Shown here one piece after another: positions 1-6,315 of a stretch of DNA of 7,318 nucleotides; position 1 is the first letter of the stretch; the number at the start of each line of letters is the position of its first letter. Origin of the DNA: Lachnospiraceae bacterium (lineage in GTDB: Bacteria; Bacillota; Clostridia; Lachnospirales; Lachnospiraceae); the NCBI GenBank assembly GCA_900755865.1, contig CAAEHZ010000580.1, positions 1-7,318 of the forward strand. Reading direction: 5' to 3'. Made by a program: the position numbers and the translations under genes. Below the pieces are notes generated by a model. It worked only from the letters and a program-made list of their open reading frames with translations. It had not been told where the DNA came from and searched no databases.

Positions 1-1
1 C

Positions 2-892
2 AGACCAAGCCGTATTTTTGATGTGTTCATCACCGTTGTGATTCTCACCAATATTGTCATTACCTTTTTGCAGACCTTTGACAGCCTGAATTTTTTATCC
101 GGCTTTTTTAATGTGTCCGAAATTATTACCATTCTGATTTTCAGTGCGGAATATCTGCTGCGTATCTGGACTGCCGATTATCTGTACCCTCAGAAAAGCA
201 GAGCGGAAGCCCGATTAAGCTTTCTGGTTTCCTTTGATGGCATCATTGATCTGTTAACTATCCTGCCCTTCTTCTTCCTTTCCGGCATGGTTATTTTCCG
301 GATGCTGCGGGTGGCAAGGATTTTCCACCTGTTCCGGCTCAATGCCAGATACGACTCCTTCAATGTCATCACCACGGTTTTATACGAAAAGCGGAATCAG
401 ATTATTTCTTCCCTTTTTATTGTACTGATTCTGATGCTTGCCAGCAGCCTCTGTATGTACAGTGTAGAGCATGATGCGCAGCCCAACGTTTTCCGCAACG
501 CTTTCAGCGGTATCTGGTGGAGCATGTCCACCCTGCTTACGGTTGGCTACGGCGATATCTATCCCATTACTACCCTCGGACGGGTTATGGCAATCTGCAT
601 TGCCTATCTGGGTGTCGGTGCCGTAGCTATCCCCACCGGTATTATCAGTGCCGGTTTCGTAGAACAATATCAAAGAAAAAGCAGCCTCTCCAATATCAGA
701 GAGGCTGACATACATGAAATTGCTGAAATTTTTGTGGACAAGCGCTACGCCGGTAAAACCATTGAAGAAATGGAAAAAGCAGAGGGCGTAACCATCTTCC
801 TGCTTCTTCGGGAGGATTTGTCCATTCTCCCCCAGAAGGATACCCTTTTGAAATTAAATGACATCATTGTAATCCGTGCAGACGGAAAGTAG
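2..892 (+). CDS. Voltage-sensor-type potassium channel, 5' partial
   Basis: Integral membrane protein that should conduct K+ across the cytoplasmic membrane. The reading frame is open to the window's first bases (frame 2 reads RPSRIFDVFITV). The GTG at 23 falls inside the first membrane helix, so it is not a credible start; the real start is outside. Counting from that GTG: S1 about 1-20, S2 about 31-50, S3 about 66-87 with Asp72 and Asp76, and an S4-like segment with spaced arginines (R93, R96, R99, R105, R109). S5 is about 126-147, then a pore helix and the selectivity filter TVGYGD at 173-178, and S6 about 187-212. Residues about 226-289 resemble an RCK_C/TrkA_C ligand-binding domain, but no Rossmann RCK_N domain lies before it. 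The filter makes K+ selectivity very likely. Gating signal and true length are unknown. It converges on the large surface-protein gene, with 5 bp between the stop codons. Confidence 0.9.
   Translation, partial: RPSRIFDVFITVVILTNIVITFLQTFDSLNFLSGFFNVSEIITILIFSAEYLLRIWTADYLYPQKSRAEARLSFLVSFDGIIDLLTILPFFFLSGMVIFRMLRVARIFHLFRLNARYDSFNVITTVLYEKRNQIISSLFIVLILMLASSLCMYSVEHDAQPNVFRNAFSGIWWSMSTLLTVGYGDIYPITTLGRVMAICIAYLGVGAVAIPTGIISAGFVEQYQRKSSLSNIREADIHEIAEIFVDKRYAGKTIEEMEKAEGVTIFLLLREDLSILPQKDTLLKLNDIIVIRADGK
676..707 (-). terminator. Predicted intrinsic terminator for the minus-strand surface-protein gene, inside the channel CDS
   Basis: A perfect 9-bp inverted repeat (682-690 pairs with 699-707, stem CAGCCTCTC) encloses an 8-nt loop. 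Read on the minus strand it is followed by C and then TTTTT (680-676), C, TTT, the pattern of a Rho-independent terminator. It is about 190 nt past the stop codon of the surface-protein gene and is the first such structure I found on that strand. It lies in codons between the channel's S6 and its C-terminal domain. The plus strand has no T-tract after it, so it should act only on minus-strand transcripts. Seen in the sequence; activity is inferred. Confidence 0.6.
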
Positions 893-913
893 TGCGCCTA
901 CTTTCCGCTTTTT
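883..913 (+). terminator. Predicted intrinsic terminator of the potassium channel gene, containing both convergent stop codons
   Basis: A perfect 10-bp stem (CGGAAAGTAG at 883-892 with its complement at 898-907) has a 5-nt loop, TGCGC. It is followed on the plus strand by C908 and TTTTT at 909-913. This is a good Rho-independent terminator for the plus-strand channel gene. The channel's TAG (890-892) is the last part of the left arm, and the TAG of the minus-strand gene (898-900) begins the right arm. On the minus strand the stem is followed by TCTGC with no T-tract, so it should not terminate that direction efficiently. Confidence 0.75.
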
Positions 914-3900
914 GTAGTTGTCTTTTTCGTATCTGTCTTAATCTGATACTTATTACCGTTATCGTCTACCCGGTCAGAAACATTTCCTACAAACTTTTTC
1001 CTGTCGTCTGACAGGTAATCCCAGTTCTTTCTGTCATTCCACCACTGGGTTACGGAATCCTTTCCGTTCAGATATTTCATGTTCTTACGGTCACCGGCTT
1101 TCACACTCACCTTATAACCGTTTTCATCAAAGGCATACCATACACCGTTAATAAGCTCCCAGCAGTACTCATCCTTCGTTCCCTTCGGATATGTGCCGTC
1201 ATTATAGCAGAACCACCAGCCCTTCTTATCCTTTACCCAATGGCTGTATCCGTCACCGCCAAGTACTCCCTTCTTACCGGGGATAATACCTGCCGTGCTG
1301 CTGATTGCACCCTTCTTCTGGTTCTTTTCCGTTACCGTAGTCTTTTTCGATGTGGTACTGGATTTGCTGTCGGACCTGGTATTTGTCTTTGTCGTACCGG
1401 AATTATTCTTCGGCTTGCTGACTGCCGGTGCAGGGGCAGCTGTCGGTGCAGGAGCACTAACCTCCTCTTCCTCGTCATCGGAATCATCATCGCTTCCCGA
1501 ATCACTGTCTGTTGTACCACTGTTTCCGGGTTCCGCAGGTTTTTCCTCTGGTTTTTCCTCCTGCTTTGCCAGCATGTAGGTTGCTGTCATAACCGCGCTG
1601 TCTTCCAGATTCTCCTTTACTGCAAATGCCTTAATTGTGGTGTCCTGGGTAATTGTAATCGAAGCACCGTCAGCACAGGATGTACTGTTTCTGTCTGGTT
1701 CGCTTCCATCCAGAGTATAATAAATAGCTGCTCCCGGTGTGGAACTGCTCAGGATTACCTGAATACTTCCCGTAAAGGTCTGGCTGCCCGGTGTAGCAGC
1801 AGGGGCTTTTACATAAATCTTATCTGTCGTATAAGTAATTACATCGCAGGGACCTGTTGAATACTCCTCTGTTTCCTGATACCGGATATAACAGTTATAG
1901 CTGGTATTCGGAAGCGCATTGGCTATTTTATTCTCCTGGCTCCAGTTCGTTCCGTCAAAGCTGTACTCTGCGCCTGCTGCCTTCGCAATTTCCAGTGTAT
2001 AGGTTTCGCCGTCACCGTTTAATACAGCATTTACAGAAAGTTCAGGAACCATTGACTGTACATACTTATCAACCAGAGTAACAACCGCATATACCGTACC
2101 GCCTTTATAGTTTTCTGTTACAAAATCAGTCAGCAGAATTTTTGCGGTATCCCCAATCTGTCCGATGGAGCCTGCTGTCAGGGTAACTGCCAGCTCCTTT
2201 CCCTTTCTTGTCACATCCACATCGGCTTTGCCTAAAATACCACTGGGGTCATCCGCAATTGCATACTTTACGCTGAAAATCTCTCCGCTGTCTGAAGGAA
2301 GCCCTGTACCAATATCAATCAGGATTTCCCCTGTTTCGTTATATCTCGCATAAGCATTGATATCCATCCCCTGGCTTAATACTGCCTTCTCAATGGTCTG
2401 TCCGTCAAATACATATTCCTCAGAGGTCAGGTAATAGTTTTTGCCATTGTCCGTATCTGACATCTTCAGTTTTACCTTAACCTGCTTGTCTGTTCCCGCA
2501 TTACAATCCAGATATTCTGCAGACTCTACAAAATAATCTCTGTTCCATGATAAGGTATCCCCACCCTTTAAACCGTCAAAGGTAATACCTGTTACTACCG
2601 CACTTGTAGAACCATTATACTCTCTCGTCGTCGTTGTTGCCGCTGTTGCTGTAACAGGTGCCTTTTCGATGGTGAAGGTTCCTTCCCCTATATCTTCATA
2701 ATTGCCGGACAATGAACCAATTTTCACCGTTGCAGTTCCTGCATCTTTATTATCAACGTAACCTCTTATCTCATATTCATCAGTTCCCAGCGGCAGTCCA
2801 TTTGCAACTACCGTTATCTCATCTTTTCCCGGCATCTGTTCTATTCCATTGTAGGTATAGGTTCCCGATACAGTAATCTTTGCCCTTTCAAGAGATACCG
2901 GTCTAATATGATAGTATTCCTGCTTGCTGCCTGTATAATTTCCCGTTCCTGCTATAGTAACATAATAGGCGTTAACGGCTGCATCCTTACTATCCGGTAC
3001 CGACACCGTATAGTCTACATCCTTCACCAGTTTATAGTTGTCCGTTGTATCTATTACTGAAACAACTTCCGGCGCCTGATTTTCTCTATTATAGCTAAAT
3101 GCCCGTGAATTGAGTTCTATTGTAAAATCAGCAATGGACTTTGGTTCAATTGTATAGGTAAAGGAACCGCTTTGATTACTGCCCGTATAATTTTTTTCAT
3201 TAGCTGTAACAACAACCGTACCGGAATAGTTTCCTGCCTTCTCCATTGTCATCGGATTTCCGTTCGCATCCAACAGGGAAACATCATACACCGAAGAATC
3301 AATTTCCTTACCGGCATAAAATACATGAATATTCGGCTTTTGCCCTCCCCGTACATATGTTCCTTTTTCAGAGGTAACAGTAATTACAGTATTTTTCAGT
3401 GATACAGGCTCCACCGTTACTGTAAAATTCTTCGGTGAAGATTCTTTGTGGTTATCGGCTCTTGCCACATAATACACCGTATAAGTGCCTGCGTCTGTAA
3501 ATTTCGGTAACTCTGAAGAATAATCCGCTGTAGCTGCCGCCACATTCGTAGAATAATAGAACGTTACCAGCTCATTTCCAACTGCTGTAGCTGTTGTTGT
3601 TACTGCCGGTGCCTGCGCTGCACCTGTATAGGTCAGCGTTCCGTCCTGCTCCACGTTAACATCCGTCAATTCCGCAGGCAGGATTTCACCCTCCAGTTTC
3701 GCCTCTGATGTCAGCTTATAATTATTTCTTATACTGGAAGGAACACTATCGCCAAACTCAAAATTTGTTTTCTCAGTGTGTGTAGTATTTACTGGCAGAA
3801 TTTGTCTTTTTCCTGCTTCAGAGCTGTCATACTGATACTCAAGGTGGTCTGTCTTTATTTTATCTATGCTTATATTTGCCTTGTCTGCTTCCAGCACTTT

Positions 3901-4707
3901 ATCCGCCCCATCCCATGCCAGAGAAAGTTTACTGGTATCAGTGACCTTATTGCTGCCATCGTATGTCTTTGTAACATCACTTCCGGCTGCCCAGAGAGAG
4001 AGTTGGATAGGCCTGACTGTAAAACTATTGGTGTTATTGTGAATTATTCCTGTATAATTACCCATACCCTCAACACGCAGCGTATAAATTCCAGCATTTT
4101 TCAATTCCGAAACCCGAGTATTATTCATGTACCACATCACCGTATAATCTGTTCCTTCTTTCAAAGTCCGCCCATTAAGCCTGACCGTAACAGCGGGGGG
4201 CTGACTGGTACCATCATAATCAACACTATTGTTATTGGTTCTGACATCTGCATTTTTCAAATCAGCCTTAGTAATAGTAACTTTAACATTGTCTTCTTTA
4301 TATAATTGATTCTCTGCAAGCACTGCTTTTTCCGCCGTATCAATAGTTGAATCTGTAACGATAACGCTATATGTAGCAGAATCTGATACATCCTTCGCCA
4401 AAGCCGAATTGAGCCAAAATTGGCTATAATTTGTTTCGGTACTTTTTTTGTACCACACCGTGTACATGTTAGTGCCAAACACCGAATTACCCGAACTGTT
4501 ATATACATCAAAGATTGTATGGCTATATCCATCATACACACCCAAATATGGCACTACTGTAAAGTCCGCTGCCTTCGCACTGATACCCGGCACCGTAAAT
4601 ACTGTTACCATAAACAGCAGACACAGGGTTGCTTTCAGCAGCTTCCTTGTCTTTTCTCTGAACTTTCCTTCCGTTTTTTTCTTTTCATAAATCTGTTTTT
4701 CTTTCAT
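898..4707 (-). CDS. Large secreted surface protein with repeated MBG/YDG-like beta modules and a wall-binding-like C-terminus (1269 aa)
   Basis: Probably exported and retained at the cell wall as an adhesin or scaffold; ligand unknown. Residues 1-24 are a long Lys/Arg-rich n-region, then a hydrophobic core (about 25-41) and an AKA site, giving cleavage near residue 46. About 48-775 is a string of divergent beta modules of roughly 75-115 residues. Several resemble MBG/bacterial Ig-like folds, with Y-D/N/T-G near their starts and GNYTG or NYTG near their ends (217-220, 506-509, 590-593). Two longer ones (about 235-347 and 684-775) resemble YDG domains. About 776-881 is unrecognised; 887-962 is Fn3-like (YSFDGTNW). 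About 967-1046 resembles the chitobiase C-terminal/Fn3-associated domain (IYYTLDGSEPD). A linker (about 1047-1151) is rich in Glu/Asp/Ser, then Pro/Ala, then Lys/Thr/Ser. About 1153-1201 has aromatic wall-binding-like units (HWVKDKKGWWFCYNDG, INGVWYAFDENGYK), then a basic tail. No LPXTG motif is present. Start chosen by AAGGAG six bases upstream. Architecture is confident; individual domain names are by recognition only. Confidence 0.85.
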   Translation of the reverse strand: MKEKQIYEKKKTEGKFREKTRKLLKATLCLLFMVTVFTVPGISAKAADFTVVPYLGVYDGYSHTIFDVYNSSGNSVFGTNMYTVWYKKSTETNYSQFWLNSALAKDVSDSATYSVIVTDSTIDTAEKAVLAENQLYKEDNVKVTITKADLKNADVRTNNNSVDYDGTSQPPAVTVRLNGRTLKEGTDYTVMWYMNNTRVSELKNAGIYTLRVEGMGNYTGIIHNNTNSFTVRPIQLSLWAAGSDVTKTYDGSNKVTDTSKLSLAWDGADKVLEADKANISIDKIKTDHLEYQYDSSEAGKRQILPVNTTHTEKTNFEFGDSVPSSIRNNYKLTSEAKLEGEILPAELTDVNVEQDGTLTYTGAAQAPAVTTTATAVGNELVTFYYSTNVAAATADYSSELPKFTDAGTYTVYYVARADNHKESSPKNFTVTVEPVSLKNTVITVTSEKGTYVRGGQKPNIHVFYAGKEIDSSVYDVSLLDANGNPMTMEKAGNYSGTVVVTANEKNYTGSNQSGSFTYTIEPKSIADFTIELNSRAFSYNRENQAPEVVSVIDTTDNYKLVKDVDYTVSVPDSKDAAVNAYYVTIAGTGNYTGSKQEYYHIRPVSLERAKITVSGTYTYNGIEQMPGKDEITVVANGLPLGTDEYEIRGYVDNKDAGTATVKIGSLSGNYEDIGEGTFTIEKAPVTATAATTTTREYNGSTSAVVTGITFDGLKGGDTLSWNRDYFVESAEYLDCNAGTDKQVKVKLKMSDTDNGKNYYLTSEEYVFDGQTIEKAVLSQGMDINAYARYNETGEILIDIGTGLPSDSGEIFSVKYAIADDPSGILGKADVDVTRKGKELAVTLTAGSIGQIGDTAKILLTDFVTENYKGGTVYAVVTLVDKYVQSMVPELSVNAVLNGDGETYTLEIAKAAGAEYSFDGTNWSQENKIANALPNTSYNCYIRYQETEEYSTGPCDVITYTTDKIYVKAPAATPGSQTFTGSIQVILSSSTPGAAIYYTLDGSEPDRNSTSCADGASITITQDTTIKAFAVKENLEDSAVMTATYMLAKQEEKPEEKPAEPGNSGTTDSDSGSDDDSDDEEEEVSAPAPTAAPAPAVSKPKNNSGTTKTNTRSDSKSSTTSKKTTVTEKNQKKGAISSTAGIIPGKKGVLGGDGYSHWVKDKKGWWFCYNDGTYPKGTKDEYCWELINGVWYAFDENGYKVSVKAGDRKNMKYLNGKDSVTQWWNDRKNWDYLSDDRKKFVGNVSDRVDDNGNKYQIKTDTKKTTTKSGK

Positions 4708-4713
4708 CTGTAA

Positions 4714-4719
4714 CTCCTT
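4714..4719 (-). promoter_or_regulatory. Ribosome binding site deciding the surface-protein start
   Basis: AAGGAG on the minus strand, six bases (TTACAG) before the ATG at 4707. The next in-frame ATG/start candidates upstream, up to 4800, have no such site and the furthest lies upstream of the predicted promoter. Starting at 4707 also puts a standard signal peptide at the N-terminus, though with an unusually long basic n-region. Confidence 0.85.
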
Positions 4720-4762
4720 TTCTGTCAGGCAGTTTGGCAATGCTCCCATGATTCTTAAAGGT

Positions 4763-4790
4763 ATCATACCACGCCTCTCCCCATTCTCAA
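4763..4790 (-). promoter_or_regulatory. Promoter of the surface-protein gene (extended -10)
   Basis: On the minus strand, TTGAGA (4790-4785; 5 of 6 matches to TTGACA), a 16-bp spacer, and TATGAT (4768-4763; 5 of 6 matches to TATAAT). A TG-N motif (TGG, 4771-4769) directly precedes the -10 box, as in extended -10 promoters. The expected start is the A opposite 4756, giving a leader of about 49 nt that contains the AAGGAG site. This promoter is inside the longest possible reading frame, which argues against a start at 4800. Confidence 0.65.
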
Positions 4791-4870
4791 CATTTTCCAC
4801 GCCAATCTACCGCTTTTTGTCACGAAACGCCGGGGCTGCCCTAAATTCCCACAGATTCCGCAGATATCGC

Positions 4871-5995
4871 TCAAATATATTCCGACAATCTTTCAAAAAC
4901 ACATTCCCTAATTTCGTTTGCTATTTTCCCGGCTTTTGCACCATTTAATCCTATCTTCTTCGCTACCGCCAGAATATCCGCCATCCCCGGATTCTTACCA
5001 TTTCCATTTATGGTTGTCGCATGCTCTCCACCAATCGAGTTGGAATAAGTAAGGTCGTATGCCGGAGAAAGAACCCACCGCTGTTCCTCTTCTTTATAAA
5101 TATAGGTAAAGTTTTTGGAATGGTCATCACGATTGTGTGCAAAAACATTAAAACACATCAAACGATACAGCTTTTCACACTCTTCCATAGATTTTGTAAG
5201 CTGCAAAGTCAGTTTCATCAGAATATCATAATCCAGATTGGGGATTCTATGACTTGTCTCAAGAAGCCCCGCTGCCGATACCATATGTCTTTTCCCTGCT
5301 TCGCCGCCCCCTGTCCGGTCAAAACGCCTTGTTCCAAAATATCCATCTGTCTTTTCCGATGGGAACAATCTTACTTCTTCCATTTCAAGTCCACATTCCA
5401 CTGCACAGCAGGCATAATCAAATTCCTGTTTACCAATTTTCTTTCCATCTCCGGCTGACGGGAACTTAATAATCCAATCCTCATTTCCGATTTTTATTAA
5501 TATTTTCGGTCTTGCCCCTCCCGAAGAACCGCCTAAAGAATACAGGTAATCCAGACCATCATCGCAATCCGTATTTAAAATACGCTCACATTCTCCGGCG
5601 ATTTCATCCAGGGTCATCTTTTCCTGCCCGCTCTCCATGGGAATCACCGGGCGGTAGGTTAAAGCTCCCATACGGGATGTACCGACAATCGCCAGCCTCT
5701 CCAGACTTCCAATTACTCCCGGGTCAAATCCATTTCTACGCATCAGCCTGTCAACCAGCAAACGCCCCCAGCCATCCGGAAGGCTATCTGCAAATACGCC
5801 AAAAAGACCCTCAAATGGGTCTATCTTTGGCAGAAACACTTTTTTTTCAAGCGGCAGGGAAAACGGGCTGATAGAAAATCCATTTTTCAGCCATTCATCA
5901 TCATATTCAAACACCGCCAGCCGCTTCTGATATAAAGCCATCGTTCCAACCTGTCGGTCATGATAAAAAACCTCCAGTTTATTCAGTCTGTTCAT
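4871..5995 (-). CDS. hipA: HipA-family Ser/Thr kinase toxin (374 aa)
   Basis: Type II toxin of the HipBA class. Characterised relatives phosphorylate aminoacyl-tRNA synthetases (GltX for E. coli HipA), triggering growth arrest; this protein's target is not known. Residues about 1-115 match the N-terminal HipA subdomain (FADSLPDGWGRLLVDRL at 68-84). The kinase core has a Gly-rich loop GGSSGGARPK (155-164), whose serines are candidates for regulatory autophosphorylation, and K177 in WIIKFP. It also has RFDR (224-227), a catalytic-loop motif HNRDDHSKNF (287-296) with probable catalytic Asp290 and Asn295, and AYDL with metal-binding Asp314. All expected active-site residues are present, so the kinase looks intact. 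At 374 residues it is shorter than E. coli HipA (440). Start supported by GAGGAGGT five bases upstream. It overlaps the antitoxin gene by 17 nt and is presumably co-transcribed with it. No terminator is visible between its stop and the surface-protein promoter. Confidence 0.92.
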   Translation of the reverse strand: MNRLNKLEVFYHDRQVGTMALYQKRLAVFEYDDEWLKNGFSISPFSLPLEKKVFLPKIDPFEGLFGVFADSLPDGWGRLLVDRLMRRNGFDPGVIGSLERLAIVGTSRMGALTYRPVIPMESGQEKMTLDEIAGECERILNTDCDDGLDYLYSLGGSSGGARPKILIKIGNEDWIIKFPSAGDGKKIGKQEFDYACCAVECGLEMEEVRLFPSEKTDGYFGTRRFDRTGGGEAGKRHMVSAAGLLETSHRIPNLDYDILMKLTLQLTKSMEECEKLYRLMCFNVFAHNRDDHSKNFTYIYKEEEQRWVLSPAYDLTYSNSIGGEHATTINGNGKNPGMADILAVAKKIGLNGAKAGKIANEIRECVFERLSEYI

Positions 5996-6260
5996 TCAAT
6001 ACCTCCTCAATAGAAGCAAAGGGTACCTCACTGAACAAATCTTCCAGCTCTCCCTCCACTTCAAGAGCTATTGCAAGTTTGGTAAGAGATTGTAATGAAA
6101 TCTCCCCACTCTGTTCAAACCGTTTTAAGGAACCCAGACTTACGCCTGACCTGACTGCCAGCTCCTTCTGTGAGATTTTCCTTCTCTTTCTAAGCTGCGC
6201 CATCCGTTTTGCAATATCCGTATCAATTTCCATCCACGTTTTTTGAAATAAATTAACCAT
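5979..6260 (-). CDS. hipB: HipB-like XRE-family antitoxin/repressor (93 aa)
   Basis: Small DNA-binding protein expected to neutralise the adjacent HipA kinase and repress their shared promoter. The helix-turn-helix spans about residues 28-52: ISQKELAVRSG forms the first helix and SLGSLKRFE the recognition helix, with further helices to about 72. The C-terminal tail (about 73-93, EDLFSEVPFASIEEVLNEQ) is acidic and may be the flexible partner-binding or degradation-prone part. The start at 6260 has no Shine-Dalgarno sequence. The predicted promoter puts the transcript start on its ATG, so a leaderless mRNA is likely. An alternative in-frame ATG at residue 10 (MEIDTD) also lacks a good site. Gene order hipB then hipA, the 17-nt overlap and the flanking operator repeats all fit an autoregulated toxin-antitoxin operon. 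E. coli hipB is 88 codons, so the length is normal. Confidence 0.9.
   Translation of the reverse strand: MVNLFQKTWMEIDTDIAKRMAQLRKRRKISQKELAVRSGVSLGSLKRFEQSGEISLQSLTKLAIALEVEGELEDLFSEVPFASIEEVLNEQTE
6001..6008 (-). promoter_or_regulatory. Strong ribosome binding site for hipA within hipB
   Basis: GAGGAGGT on the minus strand, five bases (ATTGA) before the hipA ATG at 5995. It lies inside the last codons of hipB, so hipA translation is coupled to, or occurs beside, the end of hipB translation. The toxin site is much stronger than that of the antitoxin, which has none visible. Confidence 0.85.
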
Positions 6261-6274
6261 GCTAATATTTTAGC
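6261..6274. promoter_or_regulatory. Proximal HipB operator candidate (O1)
   Basis: GCTAATATTTTAGC, a near-palindrome with 5-bp arms GCTAA/TTAGC around TATT. It is identical to a second copy 41 bp away and covers the predicted -10 box, immediately before the hipB start codon. A repressor bound here would block RNA polymerase. Binding by HipB is inferred from position and the known autoregulation of hipBA operons; the sequence differs from the E. coli hip operator TATCC-N8-GGATA. Confidence 0.65.
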
Positions 6275-6295
6275 CCATTTTTCTGTTTTTATCAA
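6267..6295 (-). promoter_or_regulatory. hipBA promoter, predicted to give a leaderless transcript
   Basis: On the minus strand, TTGATA (6295-6290; 5 of 6 matches), a 17-bp spacer, and TAAAAT (6272-6267; 5 of 6 matches). Six bases (ATTAGC) separate the -10 box from the ATG, so the usual +1 position coincides with the A of the hipB start codon at 6260. The -10 lies within the proximal operator repeat, and the -35 is between the two operators. Confidence 0.6.
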
Positions 6296-6301
6296 GATAT
6301 A

Positions 6302-6315
6302 GCTAATATTTTAGC
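6302..6315. promoter_or_regulatory. Distal HipB operator candidate (O2)
   Basis: Second exact copy of GCTAATATTTTAGC, centred 41 bp (about four helical turns) from the proximal copy and just upstream of the -35 box. It overlaps the stop codon (6311-6313) and last codon of the methyltransferase gene. Same helical face spacing would allow cooperative binding or looping by HipB or HipBA complexes. Confidence 0.6.

Noticed and set aside
23..25. GTG at 23 as the channel start
   Set aside because: The frame is open upstream to the window edge with channel-like sequence (SRIFD) and the GTG is inside the first membrane helix.
898..1200. Sortase LPXTG anchor at the surface protein's C-terminus
   Set aside because: No LPXTG-like motif, no C-terminal hydrophobic segment; the end is basic and ends KSGK.
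1240..1860. Long plus-strand open frames across the surface-protein gene (also 1295-1579, 3778-4305, 5021-5458)
   Set aside because: They are antisense to well-supported genes, have low-complexity or Cys/Arg-rich translations without recognisable domains, and no promoter or ribosome binding site was seen for them.
4195..4200. G6/C6 run in the surface-protein gene as a phase-variation tract
   Set aside because: Six bases is short for a contingency tract and it encodes an ordinary Pro-Pro in a module.
1047..4560. DNA-level tandem repeats or CRISPR-like array in the surface-protein gene
   Set aside because: Repetition is only visible as short protein motifs; no repeated DNA unit with regular spacing was found.
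4708..4800. N-terminal extension of the surface protein to a start at 4800
   Set aside because: The extension lies across the predicted promoter, has no ribosome binding site and puts 31 extra residues before the signal peptide. The ATG at 4707 has AAGGAG at ideal spacing.
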